Below, one piece after another: positions 1 through 8,655 of a stretch of DNA of 64,000 bases. Location: NCBI GenBank assembly GCA_019307815.1, contig JAFDIV010000002.1, positions 62,001 through 126,000 on the forward strand, written 5' to 3'. Both the position numbers and the translations under genes were made by a program. The stretch is from Deltaproteobacteria bacterium. Lineage in GTDB: Bacteria > Desulfobacterota > DSM-4660 > Desulfatiglandales > Desulfatiglandaceae. Within the stretch, counting starts at the first letter, position 1. Every line of letters begins with the position of its first letter. The notes below the pieces were generated by a model. It was not told the DNA's origin and made no database searches. It saw nothing but the letters and a program-made list of their open reading frames with translations.

Positions 1-182
1 TTTGACGCCATCTCCATGCCTTAGTCTCATTGACAAATATCTGGCTCCATACAGGTGATGCCAAAAATAGGGGGGCTTCTTTGGGATGGATCCTGTGAAC
101 CCTAAGAGGATCTGAGCCCGTATGTCTGAGAAGGGATTTGATAGTAACTTACACAATGGTGCAACTTTTATGAATGGACGTA

Positions 183-198
183 TGGCATTGATATTGCA
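183..198 (+). promoter_or_regulatory. Sigma-54-like promoter of the chemoreceptor gene
   Basis: TGGCATTGATATTGCA agrees with the sigma-54 consensus TGGCACG-N4-TTGCW at all but two fixed positions and keeps the invariant GG (-24) and GC (-12) at correct spacing. It lies about 45 bp before the start codon at 242, giving a leader of about 30 nt. The rest of bases 1-182 shows no gene or clear signal. Confidence 0.5.
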
Positions 199-241
199 AG
201 AACAATGCTAGAACTTCAGAACAACACGATGGAGGGGCCAA

Positions 242-2134
242 ATGAGAGTAAAGTTAAGGACCAAGATTATTGGTGGGGGGCTTTCCATTGTCTTTTTCAG
301 CCTTCTTTTGTGCACTGTGGTCATCTCAATTATTGTGGGACACCAAAACCGGATTCAGGCGACTCGTTCACTGGCCCGGGCATTTACGCTTATAGATGAC
401 AGATTAACAAATTTGAGAAATAGAATGATTCACCAGGTGAATCAGATTGCATTGCGTAGTGAGCTAGGCGAGCTTGTCAAATTTTACAGTGGTTCCAATG
501 CCAGCCAGGATGCGAGTACAGCGATGGAGGGCCAGCTCATGGACTTGGTGAAGACCCTTTATGAGGATCTCAAGCTCGGCGGATTAAGGAAGGTTAGTAT
601 CTACGATCAGAATGGGACCCTTATCGCATTTGCTAAGGAGGACAAGGGGGTAGCGACTCTGGGATTCTCATTCATTTCAAGTGAAGGTGCTGGCTATAAG
701 GTTGTAACCTTTAAGAAGAAAAAAGAGGGCAACATTGGCCTTCGGGATTTCAAATTCACCCGGGTCTTAACCAATATTAGGACCAAGTATAGAGGTTCGA
801 TTCCCAATGGCCCTATTACTGAATTTATTGTGCTCAATAAGGTATTAGGATTTGCGGCCAGGGCCCCCATATGGGCTACTGACTATGAGACCGTAAGTGA
901 TGACGTTAAAGAGGTAAAGCGGAAAGTGGGGGTGGTTGTCTCTGGTAAACCGATCGATAGCACCATATTGGAGCGGCTGTCTACCCTCACGGGTATGAAA
1001 ATCAATGTGTTTTGGAAAGATAGGATCAGTCAGGGAGTTGTCGCGGATTATAAAAGACTTAAAAAGGAGGCGGTCGAGGCACTAAAGACAAATAAGCAAT
1101 ATGTTCTTAGGGCTAAATTTCAGCCTTTGGTCCAAGATAAACAATTGGGAGATGAGCAATATATAGAAGGGTTGTGTTCCCTGGCGAACCGGGACAAATG
1201 GATGGGCGCTGTTTCTGTGCTTTATTCAAAGGATATATTCAAGAAAAATGCATCCCAGATGATAAAGGCCCTTTGTCTTGTGGCACTGGGTTGCATGTTG
1301 TTGGTCTTACCCCTCACTTTTGTTTTTAGTAAATCCGTTGCCGATCCCATCATAAAGGTCACAGGAGCGCTTGAAAATAGCTCCCAGGAGGTTTCTTCAG
1401 CTTCCTCTCAGGTTTCCGTGGCAAGCCAATCCCTTGCAGAAGGAACGTCCAAGCAGGCTGCCTCTTTGGAACAGACCTTCTCCTCTTTGGAACAGATCTC
1501 CGCCATGACTAAGCAAAATGCCGACAATTCAAAACAGACCTATCAGGTTACTGAGGCACTCAAAACAGGTCTTGAAAAGGCCAATATTTCGATGAAGGCA
1601 CTCATAAAAGCCCTGAACGAGGTCTCGCAGGCCAGCGAGAGTGTCAGCACAGTAGCTGACACAATAAGCGATATTGCATTCCAAACTAATCTTTTGGCCT
1701 TAAATGCCTCAGTGGAGGCGGCGCGGGCAGGAGAGGCGGGCTCTGGGTTCGCGGTGGTGGCTGATGAGGTTAGAAGCCTTGCGCTGCGTGCAGGGGAGGC
1801 GTCTCAGGAGACCCAGCGTCTCCTTGAAAATATCAGAGAAAAGATCGACAAGGGCGTAGGCCTTGTCAACGAGACGGATGATCGGTATCGAGAAGTGGCT
1901 CTTGGGGTTCAAAAGGCCCGTGGGCTAGCGGAAGAGATCTCACATGCAAGCGAGGAACAAGCCGAGGCCATCAGGCAGGTGACGGATGAAGTTCAGACAA
2001 TGAATGAGATCGTCCAGCAAGGGGCGGCCCATGCAGAAGAAACTGCCAGCGCCTCTGAGCATATGAGGGCTCAGGCAATGCGCCTGAAGGAAATTACCAA
2101 AGAAATCATCCTCTCTGTGGGGGAAGTAAAATAA
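242..2134 (+). CDS. Methyl-accepting chemotaxis protein
   Basis: A 630-residue transmembrane chemoreceptor that should sense a periplasmic ligand and control CheA. A transmembrane helix lies at about residues 9-33, then a periplasmic sensor region of about 300 residues (Cache-like length), a second helix at about 343-363, and a long helical signalling domain. The conserved hairpin tip is near residues 480-515 (FQTNLLALNASVEAARAGE, then GFAVVADEVRSLA). I see no clear HAMP domain after the second helix, which is unusual, and no CheR-binding pentapeptide at the C-terminus. The start is supported by GGAGGGG about 5 nt upstream. It stands alone with no che genes nearby, so its ligand cannot be told. 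The sigma-54-like site upstream suggests control by an NtrC-type activator encoded elsewhere. Confidence 0.93.
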   Translation: MRVKLRTKIIGGGLSIVFFSLLLCTVVISIIVGHQNRIQATRSLARAFTLIDDRLTNLRNRMIHQVNQIALRSELGELVKFYSGSNASQDASTAMEGQLMDLVKTLYEDLKLGGLRKVSIYDQNGTLIAFAKEDKGVATLGFSFISSEGAGYKVVTFKKKKEGNIGLRDFKFTRVLTNIRTKYRGSIPNGPITEFIVLNKVLGFAARAPIWATDYETVSDDVKEVKRKVGVVVSGKPIDSTILERLSTLTGMKINVFWKDRISQGVVADYKRLKKEAVEALKTNKQYVLRAKFQPLVQDKQLGDEQYIEGLCSLANRDKWMGAVSVLYSKDIFKKNASQMIKALCLVALGCMLLVLPLTFVFSKSVADPIIKVTGALENSSQEVSSASSQVSVASQSLAEGTSKQAASLEQTFSSLEQISAMTKQNADNSKQTYQVTEALKTGLEKANISMKALIKALNEVSQASESVSTVADTISDIAFQTNLLALNASVEAARAGEAGSGFAVVADEVRSLALRAGEASQETQRLLENIREKIDKGVGLVNETDDRYREVALGVQKARGLAEEISHASEEQAEAIRQVTDEVQTMNEIVQQGAAHAEETASASEHMRAQAMRLKEITKEIILSVGEVK

Positions 2135-2383
2135 TATGCTAGGCCTGAATGGCCTGTTGCATCACATAACCTTGAGTCTGCGAGAGTGATCATACCTATT
2201 TGCTCCCGCCCATTTATCCCTTTGCCGGGAAATAGCAACTTAGAGTAAGCTGGCTGCTCCCACGAGACGTACCATCAACCTACCCGGCCGTCTCAGGGCC
2301 CAAATTGTACCCATATTATTGCACTTGTCTTGTACAGAGAAAGAGAGACGCCTGTAGCTTGAAAATGCACAGCGAGCGCATTC

Positions 2384-2403
2384 CCCGTAGCTTGCTACGG
2401 GGT
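2384..2403. repeat. REP-like palindrome, copy 1
   Basis: A perfect 8-bp stem, CCCCGTAG, with a CTTG loop, flanked by GCGAGCG motifs. It shares the pattern TTCCCYGYAGCTTRCT with the hairpin at 2455-2476 in the same orientation, which suggests a dispersed REP-type repeat rather than a terminator. No U-run follows it. Confidence 0.5.
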
Positions 2404-2454
2404 TAGCGAGCGAATCAGAATGGATAAAAAAGAACTCCTTGACATCTGGACGAT

Positions 2455-2476
2455 TCCCTGCAGCTTACTGCAGGGA
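2455..2476. repeat. REP-like palindrome, copy 2
   Basis: A perfect 9-bp stem, TCCCTGCAG, with a CTTA loop. It is related in sequence and orientation to the palindrome 71 bp upstream. Compensatory differences between the two stems (CGTAG versus TGCAG) keep both perfect, so the structure seems conserved. Confidence 0.5.
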
Positions 2477-2553
2477 GAGTCAATGCCGAGGAAAAAGTTT
2501 GGGACAGGGGCAGACTTGGGCGATGCATTTTTTGTTGACTATCAGTTTGCATT

Positions 2554-2566
2554 ATGGTAATACCAT
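2554..2566. promoter_or_regulatory. Probable FadR/GntR-type operator
   Basis: ATGGTAATACCAT is a perfect palindrome around a central A. It fits the half-site pattern known for FadR-subfamily regulators (T-GT-A / T-AC-A). It lies 31 bp before the start of the FadR-like regulator, so autoregulation is likely. No second copy was seen before the alanine dehydrogenase gene. Confidence 0.5.
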
Positions 2567-2596
2567 TTGCAAACAAGACAATAACTGAGTTAACCA

Positions 2597-3355
2597 ATGT
2601 CCAAAAAACTCCCATTTAAACCAGTTAAACGTGCTCGTCTCTATGAGGAAGTGGCCGAGCAGATCAAGGCGGCCATCTTCGACGGACTGCTTGAGCCAGG
2701 AGACAGCCTGCCTTCCGAGAGGGAACTGGCGGAGATGTTTGGCGTGGGCCGCCCCACTATCCGTGAGGCCCTACGTATATTGCACGTTATGGGTCTTATC
2801 GATATTAATGCCGGGATTCGAGGCTCCACGGTAAAGAAAATCGATCTTACCCAGTATCTCGAAACTATCCGCCAGCACCTTGCCTGTCTAATTCAGATGG
2901 ATAAGCAAGCTATTAAGAATATCTGGGAGGTCCGAAAATACGTGGAGCTGGGAATCGCACGTTGTGCGGCCCAAAACGCGACCCCGGAGGAGCTGGATGA
3001 GCTAGAGCAGTTACTTCAGAAAATGGAGGCCTGTGGGGATGACATATATGCCTATTTTCCCCTTGCAGTAGAATTTCACCAAAAATTGGCGCTTGCCTCG
3101 GGCAACAGCGTCTTCTACATCATCTGGAATATGTTTCAGGACATTCTGCTTAAGGGCTATATGCCAATGCTGGAAGAACTCTTCCCTGAAGGGCCCCACG
3201 GACTTTTAAAGGCAAACAAAGTGCTTTTCTCGGCCATCAAGTCTGGTGACCCATCTGAAATCGAGCGGGCAATGCAGATTCATGCTGAAGAAGAATTCCT
3301 GTTTTCCACGAATAGGCTATCCAAAAACAGCAAAAACCCACGGACAAAACAGTGA
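2597..3355 (+). CDS. FadR-subfamily GntR transcriptional regulator
   Basis: A 252-residue cytoplasmic DNA-binding regulator. Residues about 12-80 form a winged helix-turn-helix with the GntR signature (LPSERELAEMFGVGRPTIRE). Residues about 100-235 form an all-helical FCD effector domain with His and acidic residues suited to binding a metal and a small carboxylate. The length fits the family. It is followed 67 bp later, on the same strand, by alanine dehydrogenase and the TRAP genes, so it probably controls that cluster in response to an amino acid or 2-oxo acid; the ligand is inferred from context only. A palindrome matching FadR-type operators lies just upstream. Confidence 0.9.
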   Translation: MSKKLPFKPVKRARLYEEVAEQIKAAIFDGLLEPGDSLPSERELAEMFGVGRPTIREALRILHVMGLIDINAGIRGSTVKKIDLTQYLETIRQHLACLIQMDKQAIKNIWEVRKYVELGIARCAAQNATPEELDELEQLLQKMEACGDDIYAYFPLAVEFHQKLALASGNSVFYIIWNMFQDILLKGYMPMLEELFPEGPHGLLKANKVLFSAIKSGDPSEIERAMQIHAEEEFLFSTNRLSKNSKNPRTKQ

Positions 3356-3422
3356 GTCCCTTGGGCCTCTCTGTTTCATTGTTTTTATGTAATGTTTTAT
3401 GACATAGAAGGGGGAAATACCA

Positions 3423-4529
3423 ATGAATATAGGGGTGCCAAAAGAAATCAAATCGGCTGAAAACAGGGTGGCTGCAACGCCCGCGGGTGTTAAGGCCTTT
3501 ATAGATCATGGGCATCGGGTATTTGTGGAGAAAGGAGCCGGTATTGGCTCAGGGTTCAGGGATGAGGAATATGTAAAGGCAGGGGCAAGAATCCTTGAAA
3601 ATCCCGAAGATATCTGGGGTGAAGCAGATATGATCATCAAGGTTAAGGAACCCATCGGCCCCGAGTTTGATAGGATGCGACCTGGCCAGATCCTTTTCAC
3701 CTATCTCCATTTGGCCGCAGACCGGGAACTAACCCAAAAGCTTCTGGAGTGCAAGATAGTGGGGGTGGCTTATGAAACCGTCCAACTTGACGACGGGTCC
3801 CTTCCACTTCTCTCTCCCATGAGTGAGGTGGCCGGTCGGCTTTCTATCCAGATGGGTGCATTCAGTTTAGAGGCCAAGAATGGGGGCATGGGGATACTTT
3901 TGTCCGGTGTCTCAGGAGTGCGTCCGGCTCGGGTAACGATCATTGGCGGTGGCGTTGCAGGTCTTTCCGCAGCCACCGTGGCAGTTGGCATGGGCGCTCA
4001 GGTTTCCATATTGGACAACAATCCCTTGCGACTCCGTTACCTGGAAGATATTACAGACTCCCGCCTGATAACTATTATGTCAAATCCCGCCAATATTGAG
4101 GAAGAATGTGTTAATAGCCATCTTGTCATATGCTCAGTCCTGATTCCTGGGGCAAAGGCCCCAAAGCTTATCACCAGGGACATTGTCCGGCGCATGATGC
4201 CGGGGGCCGCAATTGTAGATATTTCCATTGACCAAGGCGGGTGCTGTGAGACTTCGCGGCCCACCACACATGAAGATCCAACATTTATTGAAGAAGGTGT
4301 GGTTCATTACTGTGTGGCAAATATGCCGGGGGCGGTGCCGCGAACCTCGACCATCGCTCTCACTAATGTTACGTTGGCCTATGGCCTTGCCATTGCCGAC
4401 AAGGGACTTGAAAAGGCCATGGCAGATGATCCCGCCCTGAGGAAGGGTCTTAATATAATGAATGGCGAGGTGTGCCATCCTGCGGTGGCAGATACCTTTG
4501 GGATGACCTGTGCGTCAGTGGATTTTTGA
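3423..4529 (+). CDS. ald: Alanine dehydrogenase
   Basis: NAD-dependent L-alanine dehydrogenase (alanine + NAD + water to pyruvate + ammonium + NADH), 368 residues, the usual length. The N-terminus [10 protein letters not shown] with ENRVA is typical. The catalytic His lies in FTYLHLAAD near residue 96, the catalytic Asp in IDQGGC near residue 270, and the substrate Lys in IKVKEP. The NAD-binding glycine motif is [12 protein letters not shown] near residue 175. AGGGGG lies about 8 nt before the start. Being next to a TRAP transporter, an aminotransferase and alanine racemase points to catabolism of imported alanine or related amino acids. Confidence 0.93.
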   Translation: MNIGVPKEIKSAENRVAATPAGVKAFIDHGHRVFVEKGAGIGSGFRDEEYVKAGARILENPEDIWGEADMIIKVKEPIGPEFDRMRPGQILFTYLHLAADRELTQKLLECKIVGVAYETVQLDDGSLPLLSPMSEVAGRLSIQMGAFSLEAKNGGMGILLSGVSGVRPARVTIIGGGVAGLSAATVAVGMGAQVSILDNNPLRLRYLEDITDSRLITIMSNPANIEEECVNSHLVICSVLIPGAKAPKLITRDIVRRMMPGAAIVDISIDQGGCCETSRPTTHEDPTFIEEGVVHYCVANMPGAVPRTSTIALTNVTLAYGLAIADKGLEKAMADDPALRKGLNIMNGEVCHPAVADTFGMTCASVDF

Positions 4530-4636
4530 CCAGCCAGTCCTGTTCTAGTTCATTGTTTTTAGGGCTAATTAGCCGCTTTGATAGGGTGGGGAGCAAACGC
4601 CCCATAGGGGCAAAAATCACTAATGGAGGTATTGCC

Positions 4637-5632
4637 ATGAAGACAAAAAGATTCCTAAAAATTGTTGTTTTGGCCTTGGCGCTGTCCCTGATTGCGTCTT
4701 TGCCCAGTACGGCCATGGCCAGAAAATGGAAGGCTGGAGGAGTCGCACCTGCCAATACCCTTGACGATGATGCATTAAAGAAATGGTGTGCACTTGTGAA
4801 GGAAAAGACAGGTGGGAAGATTGTATTAGACGAATTTCCCGGTGAACAATTGGGTCCTTACCGTGACATGTTTGACAATGTTGTGAGGGGAGTCCAAGAA
4901 GCCGGTCTTCTGCCGCTTAGCCCGGAATTTGATAAGCGCCTCCAAGCAGGCTACACCATTTATTTGGCCCGTACCTGGGAGGAGGGACGGAAGGTCTATG
5001 CGCCGGGAGGTTGGATGTTCAAACTCCTGGAACCCATATTCCTTGAACTTGGGATCAAGCCACTCGGATTCTATTTCATGGGGATGGATGGCTTCGGTAG
5101 TACCAAGGGTCCTGTTGTACTGCCTCAAGACGTCAAAAGGTTGGGAATAAAGGTACGCACCTGGAATCCGGCTGATAGGCTGTTTTTCCAGGAAATGGGT
5201 GCGCAGACCGTTGATATTTCCTTTTCAGAGCTTTTTACCTCTTTACAGACCGGTGTAGCGCATGCCCAGGACAACGCCCCTCTAATTACCTACACCTATT
5301 TAAGAGATGTCACAAAATACTATACTGACACCAACCATCTTTTTGAGCCCCTTGTCCTTATGGTAAATTTAAAGCTTTGGAATAAGCAGCCACCTGCAAT
5401 CCAGAAGGCCATTCAAGAGGCAGCGGACGAGGCCCTGGCCTGGGCAAACAGCAAGGCCGAACAGACCGCCGAGGAGTACCTGAAGAAAATGGAAGCATAC
5501 GGCATAAAGGTTACCAGGCTTACCCCTGAGCAGAGGGCAGAGTGGTATAAGTATGGGGTTAAGAGCTGGGACAAGTTTGAGAAGATCATTGGCAAAAAAA
5601 CAATGGACATTATTCGTAGTCACGCCAAGTAG
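4637..5632 (+). CDS. TRAP transporter solute-binding protein (DctP family)
   Basis: A 331-residue periplasmic solute receptor of a tripartite ATP-independent transporter. The start at 4637 is supported by TGGAGG about 8 nt before it; an upstream in-frame extension would bury the signal peptide. Residues 1-28 are a classical Sec signal (positive MKTKR, a leucine/alanine core, then AMA before the mature end). The mature part is a DctP fold; an Arg in GIKVRTWN near residue 170 is at the position that usually grips the substrate carboxylate in this family. The dctQ and dctM genes follow. The substrate is unknown; the neighbours suggest an amino or 2-oxo acid. Confidence 0.9.
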   Translation: MKTKRFLKIVVLALALSLIASLPSTAMARKWKAGGVAPANTLDDDALKKWCALVKEKTGGKIVLDEFPGEQLGPYRDMFDNVVRGVQEAGLLPLSPEFDKRLQAGYTIYLARTWEEGRKVYAPGGWMFKLLEPIFLELGIKPLGFYFMGMDGFGSTKGPVVLPQDVKRLGIKVRTWNPADRLFFQEMGAQTVDISFSELFTSLQTGVAHAQDNAPLITYTYLRDVTKYYTDTNHLFEPLVLMVNLKLWNKQPPAIQKAIQEAADEALAWANSKAEQTAEEYLKKMEAYGIKVTRLTPEQRAEWYKYGVKSWDKFEKIIGKKTMDIIRSHAK

Positions 5633-5652
5633 ATGAAATAACAACAGCTTGG

Positions 5653-5684
5653 CCAAGGGGCGACCCAATGGGGCCGCCTCTTGG
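5653..5684 (+). terminator. Hairpin between the TRAP binding-protein and membrane genes
   Basis: CCAAG...CTTGG encloses GGCG/CGCC and CCC/GGG with an AAT loop, a strong imperfect stem without a U-run. It is probably an attenuator or RNA-stabilising hairpin that lets the abundant receptor be made in excess over the membrane subunits. Confidence 0.45.
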
Positions 5685-5698
5685 TTGTGAGGGTTACA

Positions 5699-6202
5699 TT
5701 GGAAGGCCGAATCGATAAGATTTTGAGATTCCTCCACATTGCAGAAGACGCTGGGCGTATAGCGACCATTGTGGCCATGACCATACTTGTCTTCATTCAG
5801 GTAATGGCCAGGATATTTTTCAAATGGTCTTCCCCTGCCATGGAAGAGGCCGCACGGTTCATAATGGTCTGGTCCATTTTCATAGGAGCAGTGGTCACCA
5901 CTAGGGAAGACAGCCATATCAGGATGGGCGGTATTTTCCATGGTCAAAAAGGACAGCTCTGGTTTGAGCTCTTTGTAAAGGCGGTAGCCCTTTTTTTCCT
6001 GTGTGTGTTCGTGTCCTGGTCCTATGATTTCGTGCTGCATTCCATAAGAAGGGGTATGAATTCAATTGTCTTACGTGTTCCCATGGTGGTTGTGCACAGT
6101 TGCTTTTTGGTAACGGGCATTCTCATGGTTTTCCATACCCTTGTCCATTTCATCAGGCAGATGGAAAAAGTCATTGGGTTCTATCGGGGGAGCAAGAAAT
6201 GA
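5699..6202 (+). CDS. TRAP transporter small membrane subunit (DctQ family)
   Basis: About 167 residues with four hydrophobic helices, the usual layout of the TRAP small subunit that docks with the large subunit in the inner membrane. There is no ATG at the beginning. A TTG at 5699 has TGAGGG five bases before it and is preferred; TTG 5681 and GTG 5687 are possible but sit in or beside a hairpin and lack a ribosome site. Typical family features are EEAARFIMVWSIFIGAV and the following charged loop with REDSHIRM. Its stop overlaps the start of dctM (ATGA), implying translational coupling. Confidence 0.85.
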   Translation: MEGRIDKILRFLHIAEDAGRIATIVAMTILVFIQVMARIFFKWSSPAMEEAARFIMVWSIFIGAVVTTREDSHIRMGGIFHGQKGQLWFELFVKAVALFFLCVFVSWSYDFVLHSIRRGMNSIVLRVPMVVVHSCFLVTGILMVFHTLVHFIRQMEKVIGFYRGSKK

Positions 6203-7497
6203 CCTTGTTGTTGCTCATGATAGCCCTCACTGTTGTCTTGATCATTATAGGGCTTCCTCTCTATGTCTCCTTTGGCATTGGCGGATTGGCCATGATCGTT
6301 GGCCTAGGGATGAATCCTGGCTTTGCGGTTCCCGCCATCTTTACCAATCTTAATTCATTTGTACTAATGGCTATCCCGTTTTTCATATTTGCTGGAGGCA
6401 TTATGACGGCCTCTGGCATATCCACCCGAATAGTCGATTTTGCGCACTCTATAGTTGGCCGTTTTAGGGGTGGACTTGGACTTGTTACGGTTGTCTCCTG
6501 CGCCTTGTTTGGTGCCATTTCAGGCTCATCAGCTTCCTCAGTGGCCACTATTGGCATGACCATTCTTCCCCAAATGGAGAAATATGGGTACAAGAAAGAG
6601 TATTCCACTGCCTTGGTTGCCTGCTCTGGCCTTTTAGGACAACTTATCCCACCCAGTATCCCCATGATTCTCTTTGGTATGCTGACCAATACTTCTGTGG
6701 CCGGGTGCTTTCTGGCCGCAGCTGGCCCAGGTATCCTGATAATCTTTGCATATGGTGTAATAAACTATGTATATTGCCGTCGAAGGCCGGAGATCAAGGT
6801 GGAGGAACGCCTGCCTTTGGTTCAGACCGCCATCCACATTGGGAACTCGGCCAAGCGTTCGGCAACGGCTCTTATAATGCCAATCTTGGTCCTTGGAGGC
6901 ATTTATGGGGGTGTTTTTACACCTACTGAGGCGGGCTGTGTAGCGGCTGTGTATGCTATTCTGGTGGGGGTGATTTCTCGCAAACTGGATATGAAAGGAT
7001 TTGTTAGGGCAGCAGAGGAAACTGCGAGCATTGAAGGGGCCATCGTGTTCATTATGGCCTTCATAATGGTTATGAGCCGTATCTTTACTTATGAGCGCCT
7101 ACCGGATGCCATTGCAGCGGCCATGCTTAGCCTCACCAATAACAAGATAATCTTGTTGTTGCTTATCAATCTATTCATGATATTGATGGGAATGATCATG
7201 GATGACATAAGTAGCATGCTCATTGTGGCCCCCCTTCTGTTTCCGTTGTTTATGAAAATGGGAATAAGCCCATATCAAATGGCCGCTATCCTGGCCGTAA
7301 ACCAAGGAAGCGGGCAGATGACTCCACCAGTAGCCACAAACTTGTTCACCGCTGCCAGGGTCTCAGGGGTTCCTGTATCAGCATTTGTAAAAGACTGCAT
7401 CCCTTTTCTTTTGTTTGGTAGCTTGCCCGTTTTGCTCTTGGTTACCTTTTTGCCAGGGGTCTCTCTCTGGTTACCCCAACTGATTCTAGGGCATTAG
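6199..7497 (+). CDS. TRAP transporter large membrane subunit (DctM family)
   Basis: A 432-residue integral membrane protein, the ion-coupled transport channel of the TRAP system. The start at 6199 overlaps the dctQ stop by four bases; a longer in-frame start would lie within dctQ. It is hydrophobic throughout, with roughly 11-12 membrane segments and family motifs such as GAISGSSASSVATIG (near residue 110) and QGSGQMTPPVATNLF (near residue 370), which correspond to the two conserved re-entrant hairpin regions that bind sodium and substrate. The cluster is complete: receptor, small and large subunits. Confidence 0.92.
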   Translation: MTLLLLMIALTVVLIIIGLPLYVSFGIGGLAMIVGLGMNPGFAVPAIFTNLNSFVLMAIPFFIFAGGIMTASGISTRIVDFAHSIVGRFRGGLGLVTVVSCALFGAISGSSASSVATIGMTILPQMEKYGYKKEYSTALVACSGLLGQLIPPSIPMILFGMLTNTSVAGCFLAAAGPGILIIFAYGVINYVYCRRRPEIKVEERLPLVQTAIHIGNSAKRSATALIMPILVLGGIYGGVFTPTEAGCVAAVYAILVGVISRKLDMKGFVRAAEETASIEGAIVFIMAFIMVMSRIFTYERLPDAIAAAMLSLTNNKIILLLLINLFMILMGMIMDDISSMLIVAPLLFPLFMKMGISPYQMAAILAVNQGSGQMTPPVATNLFTAARVSGVPVSAFVKDCIPFLLFGSLPVLLLVTFLPGVSLWLPQLILGH

Positions 7498-7567
7498 CAC
7501 TCAAAGAAGTGTAATTATGATATTATTTTGGCATCTTGAAACGTACAATGCATCAAGGAGGTAGTAA

Positions 7568-8473
7568 ATGTTTGAACACCTGCAAGTTTGGATGAATGGG
7601 AAAATGGTGCCATGGGGGCAGGCCAATGTCCATATCATGTCCCACGGCTTTAGTCGGGGATCGGCGATTTTCGATGTTTTTGGAATCCATCCCAGCCCTA
7701 AGGGTCCAGTAGCCTTCAGGATGGATAAACACCTGGATCGTCTATTCAGGAGCGCAGAGCTGTTAGGAATGGAAATGGCCTATAACAAAGATGAGGTGAG
7801 AATAGCCGTAGGGGAGTGCGTGAAGGCAAACAATATCAGCCGCGGCCTTATAAAGATTTTGGCCTATTACGGAGAAGAAGCGATTATATCCCTTGTCTTG
7901 GATTCCAAGCTCGATCTTGCCATTTGCGCTATTCCTGAAACAGATGATTTGAAGCTTGACCGGGCAGACCCCATTGATATCTGTTTTGCCAGATGGCGAA
8001 AAATCCACCCAGCCACTGTACCGGTTGAGGCAAAGGCGTGCTCTAACTATCTCAATGGAATGCTGGCACGAAAGGATGCAGTAAGCCGAGGCTATGACAT
8101 TGGTATAACCCTTACAGTGGGCGGGTACGTGGCAGAGGGTTCTATTGAGTCCATTTTCATGGTCAAGGACGGTGTGGTCAAGACCCCTCCGCTAGGCAAT
8201 ATCCTGCAGAGTGTGACCAGAATGTCCATCCTTGAGGCGGTGCCGGCCATTGGCATTAAAGTGAAGGAAGAGCAAATAATGCCCCAAGACCTTTTGGCAG
8301 CAGATGAAATCTTCGTGTGTCACACTGGCATAAAGGTGCTCCCTGTAAGAAGGATCGAAGACCGGACACTAGCCCACGCGCCTGGGCCTGTGAGTTCAAA
8401 GATTGCCAAGCTGATGGATGACATCTGCAATGGCCGGGATGAGCGCTTTAAGGATTGGCTCCAGCCTGTATGA
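7568..8473 (+). CDS. Class IV PLP-dependent aminotransferase
   Basis: A 301-residue fold-type IV aminotransferase, related to branched-chain and D-amino-acid aminotransferases. The PLP-binding Lys is in EAKACSNYLNGM near residue 156, and the phosphate-binding loops are GGYVAEGSIESIF and LGNILQSVTR. The branched-chain enzymes usually read EGSGEN at the former, so substrate range may differ. AAGGAGG lies 6 nt before ATG. Given the alanine dehydrogenase and alanine racemase on either side, conversion of D-alanine or other amino acids and pyruvate is a reasonable inference, but a branched-chain enzyme cannot be excluded. Confidence 0.87.
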   Translation: MFEHLQVWMNGKMVPWGQANVHIMSHGFSRGSAIFDVFGIHPSPKGPVAFRMDKHLDRLFRSAELLGMEMAYNKDEVRIAVGECVKANNISRGLIKILAYYGEEAIISLVLDSKLDLAICAIPETDDLKLDRADPIDICFARWRKIHPATVPVEAKACSNYLNGMLARKDAVSRGYDIGITLTVGGYVAEGSIESIFMVKDGVVKTPPLGNILQSVTRMSILEAVPAIGIKVKEEQIMPQDLLAADEIFVCHTGIKVLPVRRIEDRTLAHAPGPVSSKIAKLMDDICNGRDERFKDWLQPV

Positions 8474-8477
8474 CTAA

Positions 8478-8614
8478 TGCCCATCCACAAATAGTGGTTT
8501 GCAGATGGGAGCTTTCAGCATGCGGCCCTGCCTAACGGCTGGCAGGGCTGAGAGCTTATGACTCCATTCAGCGTGCTTACAGCAAGCAGAAGATCTTTGA
8601 TTTATGGATGGGCA
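8478..8614. mobile_element. MITE-like element with 15-bp inverted ends and CTAA flanks
   Basis: This 137-bp segment begins TGCCCATCCACAAAT and ends ATTTATGGATGGGCA; the ends are inverted repeats at 14 of 15 positions. CTAA directly abuts both ends (8474-8477 and 8615-8618), like a target-site duplication. The inside is highly structured: GCCCTGCC/GGCAGGGC nested within AGCTTTCAG/CTGAGAGCT, plus TGCTT/AAGCA. There is no coding capacity. It could also act as a large RNA hairpin between the aminotransferase and alanine racemase genes. Confidence 0.5.
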
Positions 8615-8655
8615 CTAACTAAGACTATTGCTTTTTTCTAAAGAGGGATGAGAAG

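Larger units (their letters stand above)
2135..2596. other. Intergenic region with two REP-like hairpins and an operator
   Basis: This 462-bp gap holds no convincing gene. It contains two related palindromes (2384-2403 and 2455-2476), listed separately, and a GntR-type operator (2554-2566) just before the regulator gene. A weak hairpin (AGGCC/GGCCT) near 2142 may end the chemoreceptor transcript. Confidence 0.6.

Noticed and set aside
2135-2383. Small genes in the gap after the chemoreceptor
   Set aside because: Short open frames on either strand lack ribosome sites and recognisable sequence.
3423-8473. Taurine or isethionate degradation cluster
   Set aside because: Alanine dehydrogenase and TRAP genes fit, but the aminotransferase is class IV rather than the class III taurine:pyruvate type, and no xsc, sarD or islA gene is present.
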